Made by a program: the position numbers and the translations under genes
Shown: piece after piece, positions 1 through 9,673 of the stretch
Position numbering within the stretch: the stretch's first letter is position 1
How the letters are laid out: the number at the start of each line of letters is the position of its first letter
NCBI GenBank assembly: GCA_020426845.1
Contig: JAGQPF010000688.1
Span: forward strand, 1-48,947
Reading direction: 5' to 3'
Source of the DNA: Planctomycetales bacterium
Lineage (GTDB): Bacteria > Planctomycetota > Planctomycetia > Pirellulales > Pirellulaceae
Length of the DNA stretch: 48,947 nt
Notes under the pieces: model-generated
Seen by the model: only the letters and a program-made list of their open reading frames with translations
The model's database searches: none
Told to the model about the DNA's origin: nothing

Positions 1-2
1 GC

Positions 3-3000
3 GATGGCACCGTCGAACTGGACGAGACCTTCTTCGTCTTGCTCTCAAGCCTAGGCGCCAGTGGCCGCGCCGTGGGGATTTTCGACGCAGTTGGCGATGG
101 CATTATCCTCAACGACGACTCGGCGACACTTTCGATCGGCGACGTGCTGGGCACCAACGAGGGCAACGCGGGCACGCAGACCTACAGCTTCTCGGTGGAA
201 CTGACCGCTCCGGTCGACACCAATGTCTCGATCGACTTCGCCACGGCTGATGACTCGGCCGCCGCGGGCAGCGACTACGTCTCGGCCTCCGGCACGGTGA
301 CGCTCACCGCGGGCGCCACGACCGCCACGGTCGACGTGACGGTCAACGGCGACAACACCGTCGAGCTCGACGAGCAGTTCTTCGTCAATCTAATTGACGC
401 CACACTGGCTGCTGGCGGCCGCGCCGTGACGGTGCTGGACAACCAGGGCGTCGGCGAGATCGTCAACGACGACTCGGCGACACTGACCATCGACGACGTG
501 ACAGCGGTCGAGGGCGACGCGGGCACGACCGCGTTCAACTTCACCGTGACCTTGTCGAACCCGGTGGACGTGGCAGTGACCTTCGATCACGCCTCTGCGG
601 ACGACACGGCCACCACCGGCGACAGCGACTACACCGGCCTGCCGCTGACCGGCACGACGATCACCGCGGGCGCGACCACAAGCACGATCACCGTGCAGGT
701 CACCGGCGACAACACCGTCGAACTGGACGAGCAGTTCTTCGTCGATCTGTCCAACCTCGCCGCCGGCGGACGCGCCGTGACGATCACCGACAACCAAGGC
801 GTCGGCACGATCCTCAATGACGACGCAGCCGAAATCTCCATCGACGACGTCTCCGTCGTCGAGGGCGACGCCGGAACGGTGGACTTCATTTTCACAATCT
901 CGCTCAGCAACCCCGTGGATGTTGCGATTGGCGTGGATCATGCCACCGCCGATGGCAACGCCACAGCGGGCTCGGACTACACCGCCATTCCGACCACGAC
1001 CACGACCTTCCTGCCCGGTGCAGTTACGGCAACGGTCACGGTGACGGCGAATTCCGATCAAGTGGTTGAATTGGACGAGACGTTCACGGTCGACCTTTCC
1101 AACTTGGCTGCGAGCGGCCGAAGTGTGACGATCCTGGACAACCAGGGTCTGGGCACGATCCTCAACGACGATTCGGCAACGCTATCGATCGACGACGTGT
1201 CGCTGCTGGAGGGCACGGGAGGGTCGACGACCGCGTTTGTGTTTACCGTGACCCACCTCGGCGACGACGTGGACACCTCGTTCACCGTTGACTTCGCCAC
1301 CGCCGATGGCACGACGCCCGGCAACGACGCTCAATCCACCTCGGACTATATGTCCAACAGCGGCACGCTGACCTTCAGCGGCACGACTCCTCGGACGCAG
1401 TCGATCACCGTCGACGTGAATCACGATGGCGGCTACGAACTGTTCGAGGAGTTCCTGGTCAACCTCAGCAATATCCTGGCTGGCGGTCGCGCTGTGACCT
1501 TCGCCGACAATCAGGGCCTCGGCACGATTCTCAACGACGACACCGATCTGATCATCAACGGCACGCCCGACGATGACACCCTGACCATCATCGCGACGTC
1601 GAACGACGACGGCTTCTACACCTTGACGACCAACGGAGTGGCTGGCCCGTCGATTCCGCTAGTCGACATCACCTCGGTCACCTTCAATGGCGCCGACGGC
1701 GACGACGTGTTCCTGCTTGATCAGGCGACCAACTCGGTCATCTTCAGCCCTGTCGGCGGACTGTTCTTCAACGGGCAAGGGCACGCGCTGGACGCCGCCA
1801 ACAACCCCAACGGTGACGAGCTGATCGTCGACGGAGTGGTCGGCGATGTGACGCACGACGTCACGGCGTTCGATTCCGGCGTGGTGTTCGACAGCAGTGG
1901 CACGATGATCACCTACACCGGACTCGAGCCCGTCTCGGTCTTCGGTACGATCGCGAACCTTACGATGAACCTGGGTGTGCTCGACAATGATGCCATTCTC
2001 ACCACCAGCGGCAGCGATCTGCTGATTGCTTCGACGAACGCGACCTTCGAGGACACGATCTTTAGCGCCCCCACGGTGTCTCTGACGGTCAACGGTGGCC
2101 TGGGGGCAGACAACTTCGTGCTGGACGACATTTCCTCTCTCTTTGTCGGAGCGCTCACGATTGACCTGAACACCGGCGGGCTCGCGGCCGAGCCCGATTC
2201 GCTGGAGTTGATCAACGGCGCCGTCTACAACAACAATGTCACGCTGCTCGCGAACGACAGTCTCTCGGGAGACGGAACGGTCAGCGGCAAGGTGTCTTCG
2301 TCGTTCGTCAGCTCGACCATCACCTCCACCGGCAACTTGACGCTGGGGGACGGCTCGTCGACCGGCTTCTCGACCGAGGGCGATTTGATCGTCGGCGCCA
2401 ACGTGGTCACGCTGCTCGACAGCGGGCTCTCCGTGTTGGGTGAGAACACAACGATTGCGGGCGGAACCTTGAACGCCGTCAACGGCATCTCGCTGAGCAG
2501 CGGTGAGACCTTGCAAGGCTTCGGCGACATCAATGCCCCGATCAGCCAGAACACGGGCAGCGTCGATCCGCAAGGTGTGCTGAACGCGAATTTGGGCGTC
2601 GACCTCGACTCGGGCGACTTCGAGATCGAGATCAACTCGCTGGCCAGCTACGACCAGCTCGTCGTGACGGGCAGCGTGGACCTGGGCGGCAATCTGGTGT
2701 TGACCACATCCGGCTTCACGGGCGCGGGCGGCGATGTGTTCGTGATCATCGACAACAATGGCGCCGACCCTGTCACGGGATCGTTCACGGGGCTGGCTAG
2801 CGGTGACACCGTCAGCATCGGGGCCGATGAGTTCAAGCTCTTCTACAACGGCGGCGACGGCAACGACGTCGTGTTGGTGAAGACCTTTGTGCCGCTGCCG
2901 ATTGTGTATGTCGACGACAACTTTGCCGTGCAGATTCCCGGACAGGACCCGGACGGCGCCGGCCCGGCGACCAGCTACTTGGTCGACTCCTTCCCGACCA

Positions 3001-6000
3001 TCCAAGAAGGCGTGGACGCCGTCGACCCGTCGGGCACCGTCGAGGTTTACACCGGCATTTACAGCGAAAATGTCGTGACCAGCCAACCGGTGACCATTCA
3101 GGAGGCCACCGGCGAAAGCGTGATCGTTGATGGCTCCGTGTCCGCCACGGACTCGCTGACCTTGGTCGATCTGGAAGTGTATGACAGTTCCGGTAGTGGC
3201 GCCGTGATCTCGATGGGGGCCACGGAGTTGATCCTGGATGGAGTCACGGCCGGCAGCTTCGCCGGCATTGCCGTTTCCACGACGGGCACGTCCGACATCA
3301 CGATCGTCGGCTCGACCTTTTTGGGCAGCTCGCAGGGTCTGACTATCGCGGGCGCCGGAACCGTCGAGATCGACACGAGTGTCCTGACCAATTTCTTCGC
3401 CAGCTCCGTCAACACGGCGAGCCTGGTGTACATCACGGGTGCCGCTAACGACACGGTGGAGATCAACACGCCGGCCATCGGCGGACCCACGCACTTCCGC
3501 CACCTTGGCAACGACATCCTCAACCTTTCTGGCACGACCCTGATCGACCTCGACACCGGGCTCGGCGAGGACGACGTGACCGTGGTGCCGGATGCCGTCG
3601 CCCAGATGATTCTCAACGGCAACGATCCGTTCGGTGTCTTCCCCGGCGATCAGCTGACCTATATCGCCCCTCCCGGCGGCATCACCGACACGGGCAGCGT
3701 GATCTCCGCTCCGGGCGTCCAGGACGTGACGTACTCCGGATTTGAATTCCTCAATATCGCCGGCAATATCGTGATCAACGGCGGCGGCCTTGACGATCTG
3801 CTCGAGATCACCGCCACCGGCAGCGACTCGGGCACGTACCAGCTGACGCTGGATGTCAACGGCTCGCCGATTGTTGGCCCGGTGACGGGCTTCACAGGCC
3901 TGAATAGCCTCACCTTCAACGGCAACGGCGGCAGCGACGAACTGCGGGTTCACAATCCCGTGGGCGGCCAGTTCGACCCGACCGGCGGCGTGACCTTCAA
4001 CGGCGGCATCGGCAGCGACTTTGCCACCATCGATGACGGCGCCGTGACCACGGTGGGGCACGTGACGCAAGGCGAGACCGCAGGCGAAGTCTATTATGAC
4101 GGCGTTCTGGTGCTCGATCTGAATGACGTCGAAAGCCTGACCGACGACGTTGGCGCCGACAATCGCATCTTCACGACGACCATCGGCGACGAAGGTGTCG
4201 TGGTGTCGCCCGGCATGCCCGGCTTGACCCTGTTTGACTCGACGCTAGGCAGCATGCCGATCGAATTCGCCAACCCCGCGGTTTCGCTGACCGTTAGCCT
4301 GACCGTGGGCAATGACACGCTGGACCTGCAAAGTCTGGACGCCGGATTCGCGGCGAACCTGACGGCAATCAGCGACGGTGGCGACGCGATCGACGTCACC
4401 GGCGCCGTGGACGCTCAGGACATCAGCCTGCAGGCGGACGATATTCACGTCGTGGTGACGGGATCGTTGACGTCCAACAACAACGAAATCACGTTGACCG
4501 GGTCGAGCCTGCTGGACGGGCAAGTCGATGCGGGCGGCAGTGAGCTGACTCTGATCGGTGATGCGGCGCAGACCGTCGGTCCGATTACGGCCGCCGATCT
4601 CTTGCTGTTGGGGACGACTTTCAGCCTGACGGATACGGCCAACGACTTTGGCACCATGGCGGGGCTCGTCACCAGCAGCGTGACCATCGCGGACACCAAC
4701 AACCTGATCGTTGGCGTAGTCGACTCCTTTGCTGGCCTGAACACCCTCAGTGTTGGCGACGTGACCATTTCGGTCGCAGGCGATCTGACCTTGCTCGCCC
4801 CGATCACCGCATTGACTCGCTCCGTCGATCTCACGGCAGGCGGGGCCATCATCGGCGACGGCACCTCGTTGATCGACATCTCGGCGGCCGATCTCACGAT
4901 GCTCGCCAACACCGGCATCGGCAGCGGCATCGACCCGATTCACACCGCCATTCAGGACTTGGTGTTCAATAACCTGGTCAGTGGCGACGCCGCGATTGAC
5001 AACAACCAGGCTCTGCTGATCTCGGCCGACAGCGGCAATGCGGGCGGCAACGCCGCTGTGAGGGCTCTGAACGATCTGACCATTGACACAAGTGTCCAGG
5101 TTTCGGCATTCGGCGGAGTCGTTGTCCTGTCTTCGACGACGGGCGGTGTAACCGGGGATGCTTTGTTCCCGGCGGACGTGGTCTCCGACGTCGGCTTGAT
5201 TGTCGACGCCGGTCAGGAAGTGAGCCTTTCGACTGACGTGCCCAACGTCGAAGTTGAGGCCGGCACAACGGTCGATCTATTCAACTCAGGCGGCCCGCTG
5301 ACGATCGGCGGCCTTTCCTCCCTGACAGGAATCGACGCCGGGGGCGCGGTGAATGTCGAAACAGACATGTCGCTCACCGTGGCCGAGCCGGTCGACAGCG
5401 AAGGTGGCGGCGTCTATCTGTTCGGAGACGGCATCGCGGTGAATGCAGGTGTCACGAGCAACGGCGGCGCCATCTATGTGGAATCCGTGAGCAACATTGA
5501 CTTCTCGGCGCTCGGCTTTGTCGACACCGAGACGGGCACTGGCGACGCGACCGTGGACGCCGACGGCAACGTCGACATGGCGGACGGCTCCTTCGTGGAG
5601 GCACTGGGCGGCAACGTTGGCATCTTTGCCGGAGGCGACATCACGCTCGGCCGCGCCAGCACCAACAATGACGCCATCGTCGATGCGTTCGGCTCGATCA
5701 TCGACGGCGGCGACGTGGGCGGCGCCGATGTGCAAGCGTTGAGGACTCAACTGTTCTCGGCGACCGGCGCCAGCGGCTCCGGCAGCAACCCGCTTGATCT
5801 CCAGACGTCCTTCCTCGAGGCGCAAGCGACCAACGGATTGTGGGCCGGCAACCAGGGCGATTTGACGATCGGCTTGATCGACACGACGGAGGGTCTGCTG
5901 AGCACGGCGGGGCCGATCGTGCTCAACACGGCGGGCTCGCTCGATGTGCAGGAAGACGTTGTCGCGAACAGCCAGGTGCTGCTGACGACGATCGACGTTC

Positions 6001-9000
6001 TGGGTGGCGGCGAGTGGATCACGGTTCGCACTACCAAGACCGTGTCCAGCGACACCTCGGATCTCTTCATCTTCTCGGGCGACGATTTGACGCTTGAGGA
6101 CAGCTCCACCGTCTCGGCCTTCAATGGTACCGTTTGGCTGACGGGTGACGTCTCCATCGCGGACCCGGGATTGGGCTCCAGCATCCTGCTGTACGGCACG
6201 ATTGACTCCGGTTCGCAGGGCCTCGTGTTCGGTGGCCCCGATCAAGACTTCATCGACCTGAACCCAGGCGCCGGGCACAGCGCCGACTCACTGTTGTTGG
6301 ACGGACAGCAGTCCGATGACTCCTTCTTCGTGCAGTTCGGCCGTCTGGACGGCACGATTGACATCATCGACACCGGCGCCAGTGGCGGCGACGAAGCGTT
6401 CGTCAACGGCACGGACGCGGACGAGCTGATCGACGTCCACAACAACGTGCCGAACGGGTCCTTGCAGACGGGCGGCTTCGTCGACAACACCACGCTCGGC
6501 GAGCTGGTGACCTACACGACGACGCTCGAGTTCTTGACCGTGCATGGCCAGGACGGCGAGGACTGCTTCGATGTGCAGCCGTCGCAGTCGACCGAGATCA
6601 CGATCAACGGCGGCGCCCCGACCTTCGGTGATCCGCTGCCGAACGGCGGTGACAAGCTCGACTTCGATCCGTTCAACAACTACTTCTTCATCAACGGCAA
6701 GACGATCGAGACCGAAGGTGGCTCGCCCGATCCGTTCATGGACGTGCATTTCCGAAACATCGAGCAGTTGCCGCTGGACCCGATCGGAACTGACACCCTG
6801 CTGTTCGACTTCGACAACGCGGATCCGCCAGGACCGGTCACGGCTGCGGGATACACGTCGGTGTTGGAGGACACGGTGTATGGCGTCGGTGGCAACACGT
6901 TTGGCTGGGATGTCGCGTTGGACTCGTCGGGTCTGGGCTCCAATGGCGGCTTCGACCGCGGAGCCGGCTCCAGTGCGGCGTTGGACGACTTAGTACGTGA
7001 CGGCAATTACGCATCCTTCGACGCGGTCTTCACCACGGATATCGCCGATGGATGGTATCTGGTCAGCGCGAAGTTGGGAGATGACCTGCACGCTCGCGAC
7101 GCGATGACCATCACGGACCTCGACTCCGGCCGGATCATGGTCGACAGCGTCGACTCGCCAGCCGGCCAATTCCGCGACGTCACCTTTGTGCTGTACATCG
7201 ACGACGGCACGGCCAACCTGCAATTCTCGACCTTGGGCGTCGATCCGTACTGGACGGTCAACTCGCTGGAGTTCCGACCTGCCGACCTGCTGACGATCGG
7301 CACCCCCGATCCCGGCCCGATTACGGGCGATGGCGTGACTCGCGACACGTTCCTCGGCTTCGAGGCCACGCCGAACGCGTTGATCACCATTACCAGCAGC
7401 TTCGGCGAGGTGCCCACGGACATCGACGTGTCACCCGACTTCGCCGGCGTGCAGGTGCAAGCGAATGCTCTGGGCGAGTTCTCTTACGATCTGATCCGCC
7501 CGGCAGGCCGCGGCCAAGCGTTGATTGGCATGCAGGAGATCACTGGCGAGCAGACCGGCTGCCTGGTGATCGACTTCGTGGCGCCGCAGCAATGGCTGCT
7601 GGACTTCGATCGCGACGGAAATTCGCCGACGGAGGCCGGTTATCTGAGTGTCGCCGTTGACCGCGAGTATGCCACCGGTGACTCCGGAATCGGTTGGGAT
7701 ACAGCGTTGAACAGTTCGGGCGGGCAGTCGTCCGGCGGGTTCCAACGCACCTTTGTGTCGCCCACCGATCAGCAGGACGCCCGCGTTGACGGCCACTATT
7801 CGGGGGCTCTCCACACATTCACGGCAGAGGTGCAGCCGGGCACGTACTACGTGAATGCGACGGTCGGCGACTCGTTCTATGCACGCGATCAGATCGCAGT
7901 CACCATCAATGGTGTGATGCTCAACGGCGGCCCCATCACCACTTCGGTCAACCAGTACTTCCACGACACGGTCGTCGTCAATGTGGGCGGCGCCGGCGTG
8001 ATTGAAGTCATGATCGACGACCTGGCCGGCGATCCGTACTGGGTCCTGAACAGTCTCGAAATCCGCCGAGACGCCCTGATCACTCCGGTCACATTCGACC
8101 AGGTCAGTGCGACTCCGGTGCCCGCGGACGGCTCCACGATTTACACCGTGACGGGCACGGCCGCAGTGCCGGACGGAACGCTGCTGACCGTGGATGTCGA
8201 CTTCGGCACGATTCTCGATCCGACCCTGACACTTACCAACCAGGCGGTTTACCAAGGCGTTCAGGTCGAAGTGTTTGGAGGAGTCTTCTCCTTTGACTAC
8301 GTCGCCCCGGGCGCCGCCGTGACTCCCACATTCCGTGCGGAAGCAGTCGATGGGTCGGCGGTCGGAGAGTCCAACACCGTAATCGACTTCGCCGCTCCGC
8401 CATTCCTGCGATTCGACTTTAACGGCACTGGCAACCTTACCGAAACCGGCTTCCTGGGTGTGCGAGGCACGGAACTCTGGTCCAGCGGCGATGCCTACGG
8501 ATGGCTCGGGTTTGCTCCCGAGTTCCAACGATCGAGCTTCCTGTCCTATTCGGTCAGTTCGGTCTCGCTGTACCAAGATGGCGCCTGGGGCGGCCCGGGC
8601 GGCTCCGGTCAGCGGACCTTCCGCGTGGCAGTTGACAGCGGATCGACGTACGACCTTCAGGTCTACATCGGGGATCGCAACGTCAAACGCGATCAGATCT
8701 TCGTGTCGACGGAGAACGGCTTGACCGACGTCCAACCGGCCCCGCTCCTGGCCAACAACTTCGGCACGCTGTTGATCCTGGGCGCCCAGGACGTCAATTC
8801 CGATGGCTACCTGGACATCACCTTCGGTGATTTGGGTGGCACCGATCCGTACTGGGTGGTCAATGGTTTCGACATTGCCGAGAGCACCTTGCTGCCGGCC
8901 GCAGCTCCGGAACTGGCCGAGACGGTTGGCGGCGATGCGGCCCCAATCACGGCCGAGCAGTTGGAGGCCGTGCGACTAGCCGCGTTGGACATGTATGCCG

Positions 9001-9533
9001 CTGCGGGCGTCAACGCATCCGAGCTCGCCATGCTTGCCAACGTGCCGATTCAGATTCGCGACATGGACAGCCACAGCTACCTGGGCCTGTCTGCACAAAA
9101 TCGCATTCTGATCGACGACAACGCAGCCGGAGCGGGATGGAACGTCGATGTCAACGCCATGCCACTTCCCGGTCAGGTCGACCTGTTGACCACCGTGCTC
9201 CACGAGCTCGGACATCAATTGGGCCACGACGACCACTTCGAGGATTCGTCAGACCTGATGTTCGGCCGACTGGGCGCCGGCGAAGTTCGCCGTCTGGACG
9301 GCGGCCTCGCCTCGGGTGCTCTGTCCGCCGGCACGCTCGCGGACGAGGTGTTCTCGGCGCTCGATCAGCTTGCCGGTGAGCAGGCCGGGGCCGAGGACAA
9401 CGACAGCCTCGAGAGTGTCGAATCGGACGTGTTGTTGCTGGCCGACCTTTCCCAACGCCGTCGCGACGAGCAGGCCCACGACTTGCTCTTCGCGGAGATG
9501 GATGAGGAGAACGAAGACGGCGACCTGCTGTAA
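3..9533 (+). CDS. Giant Calx-beta surface protein with C-terminal metzincin-like domain (5' end outside window)
   Basis: The reading frame is open from the first bases (DGTVELDETFFV, a Calx-beta ending), so the true start lies upstream; about 3176 codons are visible. Four Calx-beta repeats begin near bases 120, 474, 825 and 1173, each ending in a DNQGxGxIxNDD-type linker. A long beta-rich, Gly/Asp/Thr-rich passenger follows (about 1540-6790), including two related blocks near 1555 and 3770. Three copies of a jelly-roll-like module of about 165 residues lie at about 6800-7290, 7590-8080 and 8400-8880, each ending DPYWxxN. They resemble the N-terminal module of rhamnogalacturonan acetylesterases from memory (inference). 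At 9201 lies HELGHQLGHDD, an HExxHxxGxxD metzincin-type zinc site, with a possible Met-turn (DLMF) downstream. Cysteine is nearly absent. Probable role: cell-surface adhesion or matrix protein, possibly proteolytic. A strong terminator follows. Confidence 0.9.
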   Translation, partial: DGTVELDETFFVLLSSLGASGRAVGIFDAVGDGIILNDDSATLSIGDVLGTNEGNAGTQTYSFSVELTAPVDTNVSIDFATADDSAAAGSDYVSASGTVTLTAGATTATVDVTVNGDNTVELDEQFFVNLIDATLAAGGRAVTVLDNQGVGEIVNDDSATLTIDDVTAVEGDAGTTAFNFTVTLSNPVDVAVTFDHASADDTATTGDSDYTGLPLTGTTITAGATTSTITVQVTGDNTVELDEQFFVDLSNLAAGGRAVTITDNQGVGTILNDDAAEISIDDVSVVEGDAGTVDFIFTISLSNPVDVAIGVDHATADGNATAGSDYTAIPTTTTTFLPGAVTATVTVTANSDQVVELDETFTVDLSNLAASGRSVTILDNQGLGTILNDDSATLSIDDVSLLEGTGGSTTAFVFTVTHLGDDVDTSFTVDFATADGTTPGNDAQSTSDYMSNSGTLTFSGTTPRTQSITVDVNHDGGYELFEEFLVNLSNILAGGRAVTFADNQGLGTILNDDTDLIINGTPDDDTLTIIATSNDDGFYTLTTNGVAGPSIPLVDITSVTFNGADGDDVFLLDQATNSVIFSPVGGLFFNGQGHALDAANNPNGDELIVDGVVGDVTHDVTAFDSGVVFDSSGTMITYTGLEPVSVFGTIANLTMNLGVLDNDAILTTSGSDLLIASTNATFEDTIFSAPTVSLTVNGGLGADNFVLDDISSLFVGALTIDLNTGGLAAEPDSLELINGAVYNNNVTLLANDSLSGDGTVSGKVSSSFVSSTITSTGNLTLGDGSSTGFSTEGDLIVGANVVTLLDSGLSVLGENTTIAGGTLNAVNGISLSSGETLQGFGDINAPISQNTGSVDPQGVLNANLGVDLDSGDFEIEINSLASYDQLVVTGSVDLGGNLVLTTSGFTGAGGDVFVIIDNNGADPVTGSFTGLASGDTVSIGADEFKLFYNGGDGNDVVLVKTFVPLPIVYVDDNFAVQIPGQDPDGAGPATSYLVDSFPTIQEGVDAVDPSGTVEVYTGIYSENVVTSQPVTIQEATGESVIVDGSVSATDSLTLVDLEVYDSSGSGAVISMGATELILDGVTAGSFAGIAVSTTGTSDITIVGSTFLGSSQGLTIAGAGTVEIDTSVLTNFFASSVNTASLVYITGAANDTVEINTPAIGGPTHFRHLGNDILNLSGTTLIDLDTGLGEDDVTVVPDAVAQMILNGNDPFGVFPGDQLTYIAPPGGITDTGSVISAPGVQDVTYSGFEFLNIAGNIVINGGGLDDLLEITATGSDSGTYQLTLDVNGSPIVGPVTGFTGLNSLTFNGNGGSDELRVHNPVGGQFDPTGGVTFNGGIGSDFATIDDGAVTTVGHVTQGETAGEVYYDGVLVLDLNDVESLTDDVGADNRIFTTTIGDEGVVVSPGMPGLTLFDSTLGSMPIEFANPAVSLTVSLTVGNDTLDLQSLDAGFAANLTAISDGGDAIDVTGAVDAQDISLQADDIHVVVTGSLTSNNNEITLTGSSLLDGQVDAGGSELTLIGDAAQTVGPITAADLLLLGTTFSLTDTANDFGTMAGLVTSSVTIADTNNLIVGVVDSFAGLNTLSVGDVTISVAGDLTLLAPITALTRSVDLTAGGAIIGDGTSLIDISAADLTMLANTGIGSGIDPIHTAIQDLVFNNLVSGDAAIDNNQALLISADSGNAGGNAAVRALNDLTIDTSVQVSAFGGVVVLSSTTGGVTGDALFPADVVSDVGLIVDAGQEVSLSTDVPNVEVEAGTTVDLFNSGGPLTIGGLSSLTGIDAGGAVNVETDMSLTVAEPVDSEGGGVYLFGDGIAVNAGVTSNGGAIYVESVSNIDFSALGFVDTETGTGDATVDADGNVDMADGSFVEALGGNVGIFAGGDITLGRASTNNDAIVDAFGSIIDGGDVGGADVQALRTQLFSATGASGSGSNPLDLQTSFLEAQATNGLWAGNQGDLTIGLIDTTEGLLSTAGPIVLNTAGSLDVQEDVVANSQVLLTTIDVLGGGEWITVRTTKTVSSDTSDLFIFSGDDLTLEDSSTVSAFNGTVWLTGDVSIADPGLGSSILLYGTIDSGSQGLVFGGPDQDFIDLNPGAGHSADSLLLDGQQSDDSFFVQFGRLDGTIDIIDTGASGGDEAFVNGTDADELIDVHNNVPNGSLQTGGFVDNTTLGELVTYTTTLEFLTVHGQDGEDCFDVQPSQSTEITINGGAPTFGDPLPNGGDKLDFDPFNNYFFINGKTIETEGGSPDPFMDVHFRNIEQLPLDPIGTDTLLFDFDNADPPGPVTAAGYTSVLEDTVYGVGGNTFGWDVALDSSGLGSNGGFDRGAGSSAALDDLVRDGNYASFDAVFTTDIADGWYLVSAKLGDDLHARDAMTITDLDSGRIMVDSVDSPAGQFRDVTFVLYIDDGTANLQFSTLGVDPYWTVNSLEFRPADLLTIGTPDPGPITGDGVTRDTFLGFEATPNALITITSSFGEVPTDIDVSPDFAGVQVQANALGEFSYDLIRPAGRGQALIGMQEITGEQTGCLVIDFVAPQQWLLDFDRDGNSPTEAGYLSVAVDREYATGDSGIGWDTALNSSGGQSSGGFQRTFVSPTDQQDARVDGHYSGALHTFTAEVQPGTYYVNATVGDSFYARDQIAVTINGVMLNGGPITTSVNQYFHDTVVVNVGGAGVIEVMIDDLAGDPYWVLNSLEIRRDALITPVTFDQVSATPVPADGSTIYTVTGTAAVPDGTLLTVDVDFGTILDPTLTLTNQAVYQGVQVEVFGGVFSFDYVAPGAAVTPTFRAEAVDGSAVGESNTVIDFAAPPFLRFDFNGTGNLTETGFLGVRGTELWSSGDAYGWLGFAPEFQRSSFLSYSVSSVSLYQDGAWGGPGGSGQRTFRVAVDSGSTYDLQVYIGDRNVKRDQIFVSTENGLTDVQPAPLLANNFGTLLILGAQDVNSDGYLDITFGDLGGTDPYWVVNGFDIAESTLLPAAAPELAETVGGDAAPITAEQLEAVRLAALDMYAAAGVNASELAMLANVPIQIRDMDSHSYLGLSAQNRILIDDNAAGAGWNVDVNAMPLPGQVDLLTTVLHELGHQLGHDDHFEDSSDLMFGRLGAGEVRRLDGGLASGALSAGTLADEVFSALDQLAGEQAGAEDNDSLESVESDVLLLADLSQRRRDEQAHDLLFAEMDEENEDGDLL

Positions 9534-9612
9534 ACTGAGAGGCGCGTCGCGCGGCCAATGGGCCGCGCTCGCCTCGGGGCCAGCGGACCCAACGATTTTC
9601 TGAACGGATTTC

Positions 9613-9644
9613 GCGGCCGTCCCATCACGGACGGCCGCTTTTTT
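9613..9644 (+). terminator. Rho-independent terminator of the giant protein gene
   Basis: A perfect 10-bp stem (9613-9622 with 9629-9638) closes a 6-nt loop and is followed at once by six T. It lies 80 bases after the stop codon at 9533 and before the sulfatase start, so the two genes are probably separate transcripts. Confidence 0.9.
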
Positions 9645-9673
9645 GTCAACGCCTCCCTAACCACCGATCACGC

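Noticed and set aside
1659-4070. Long minus-strand open frame (about 800 codons) opposite the giant gene
   Set aside because: It is a mirror of the repetitive GC-rich Calx-beta/passenger sequence, has no family motif, and the plus frame is clearly coding. Similar mirrors at 5286-6278 and 7431-8735 are rejected likewise.
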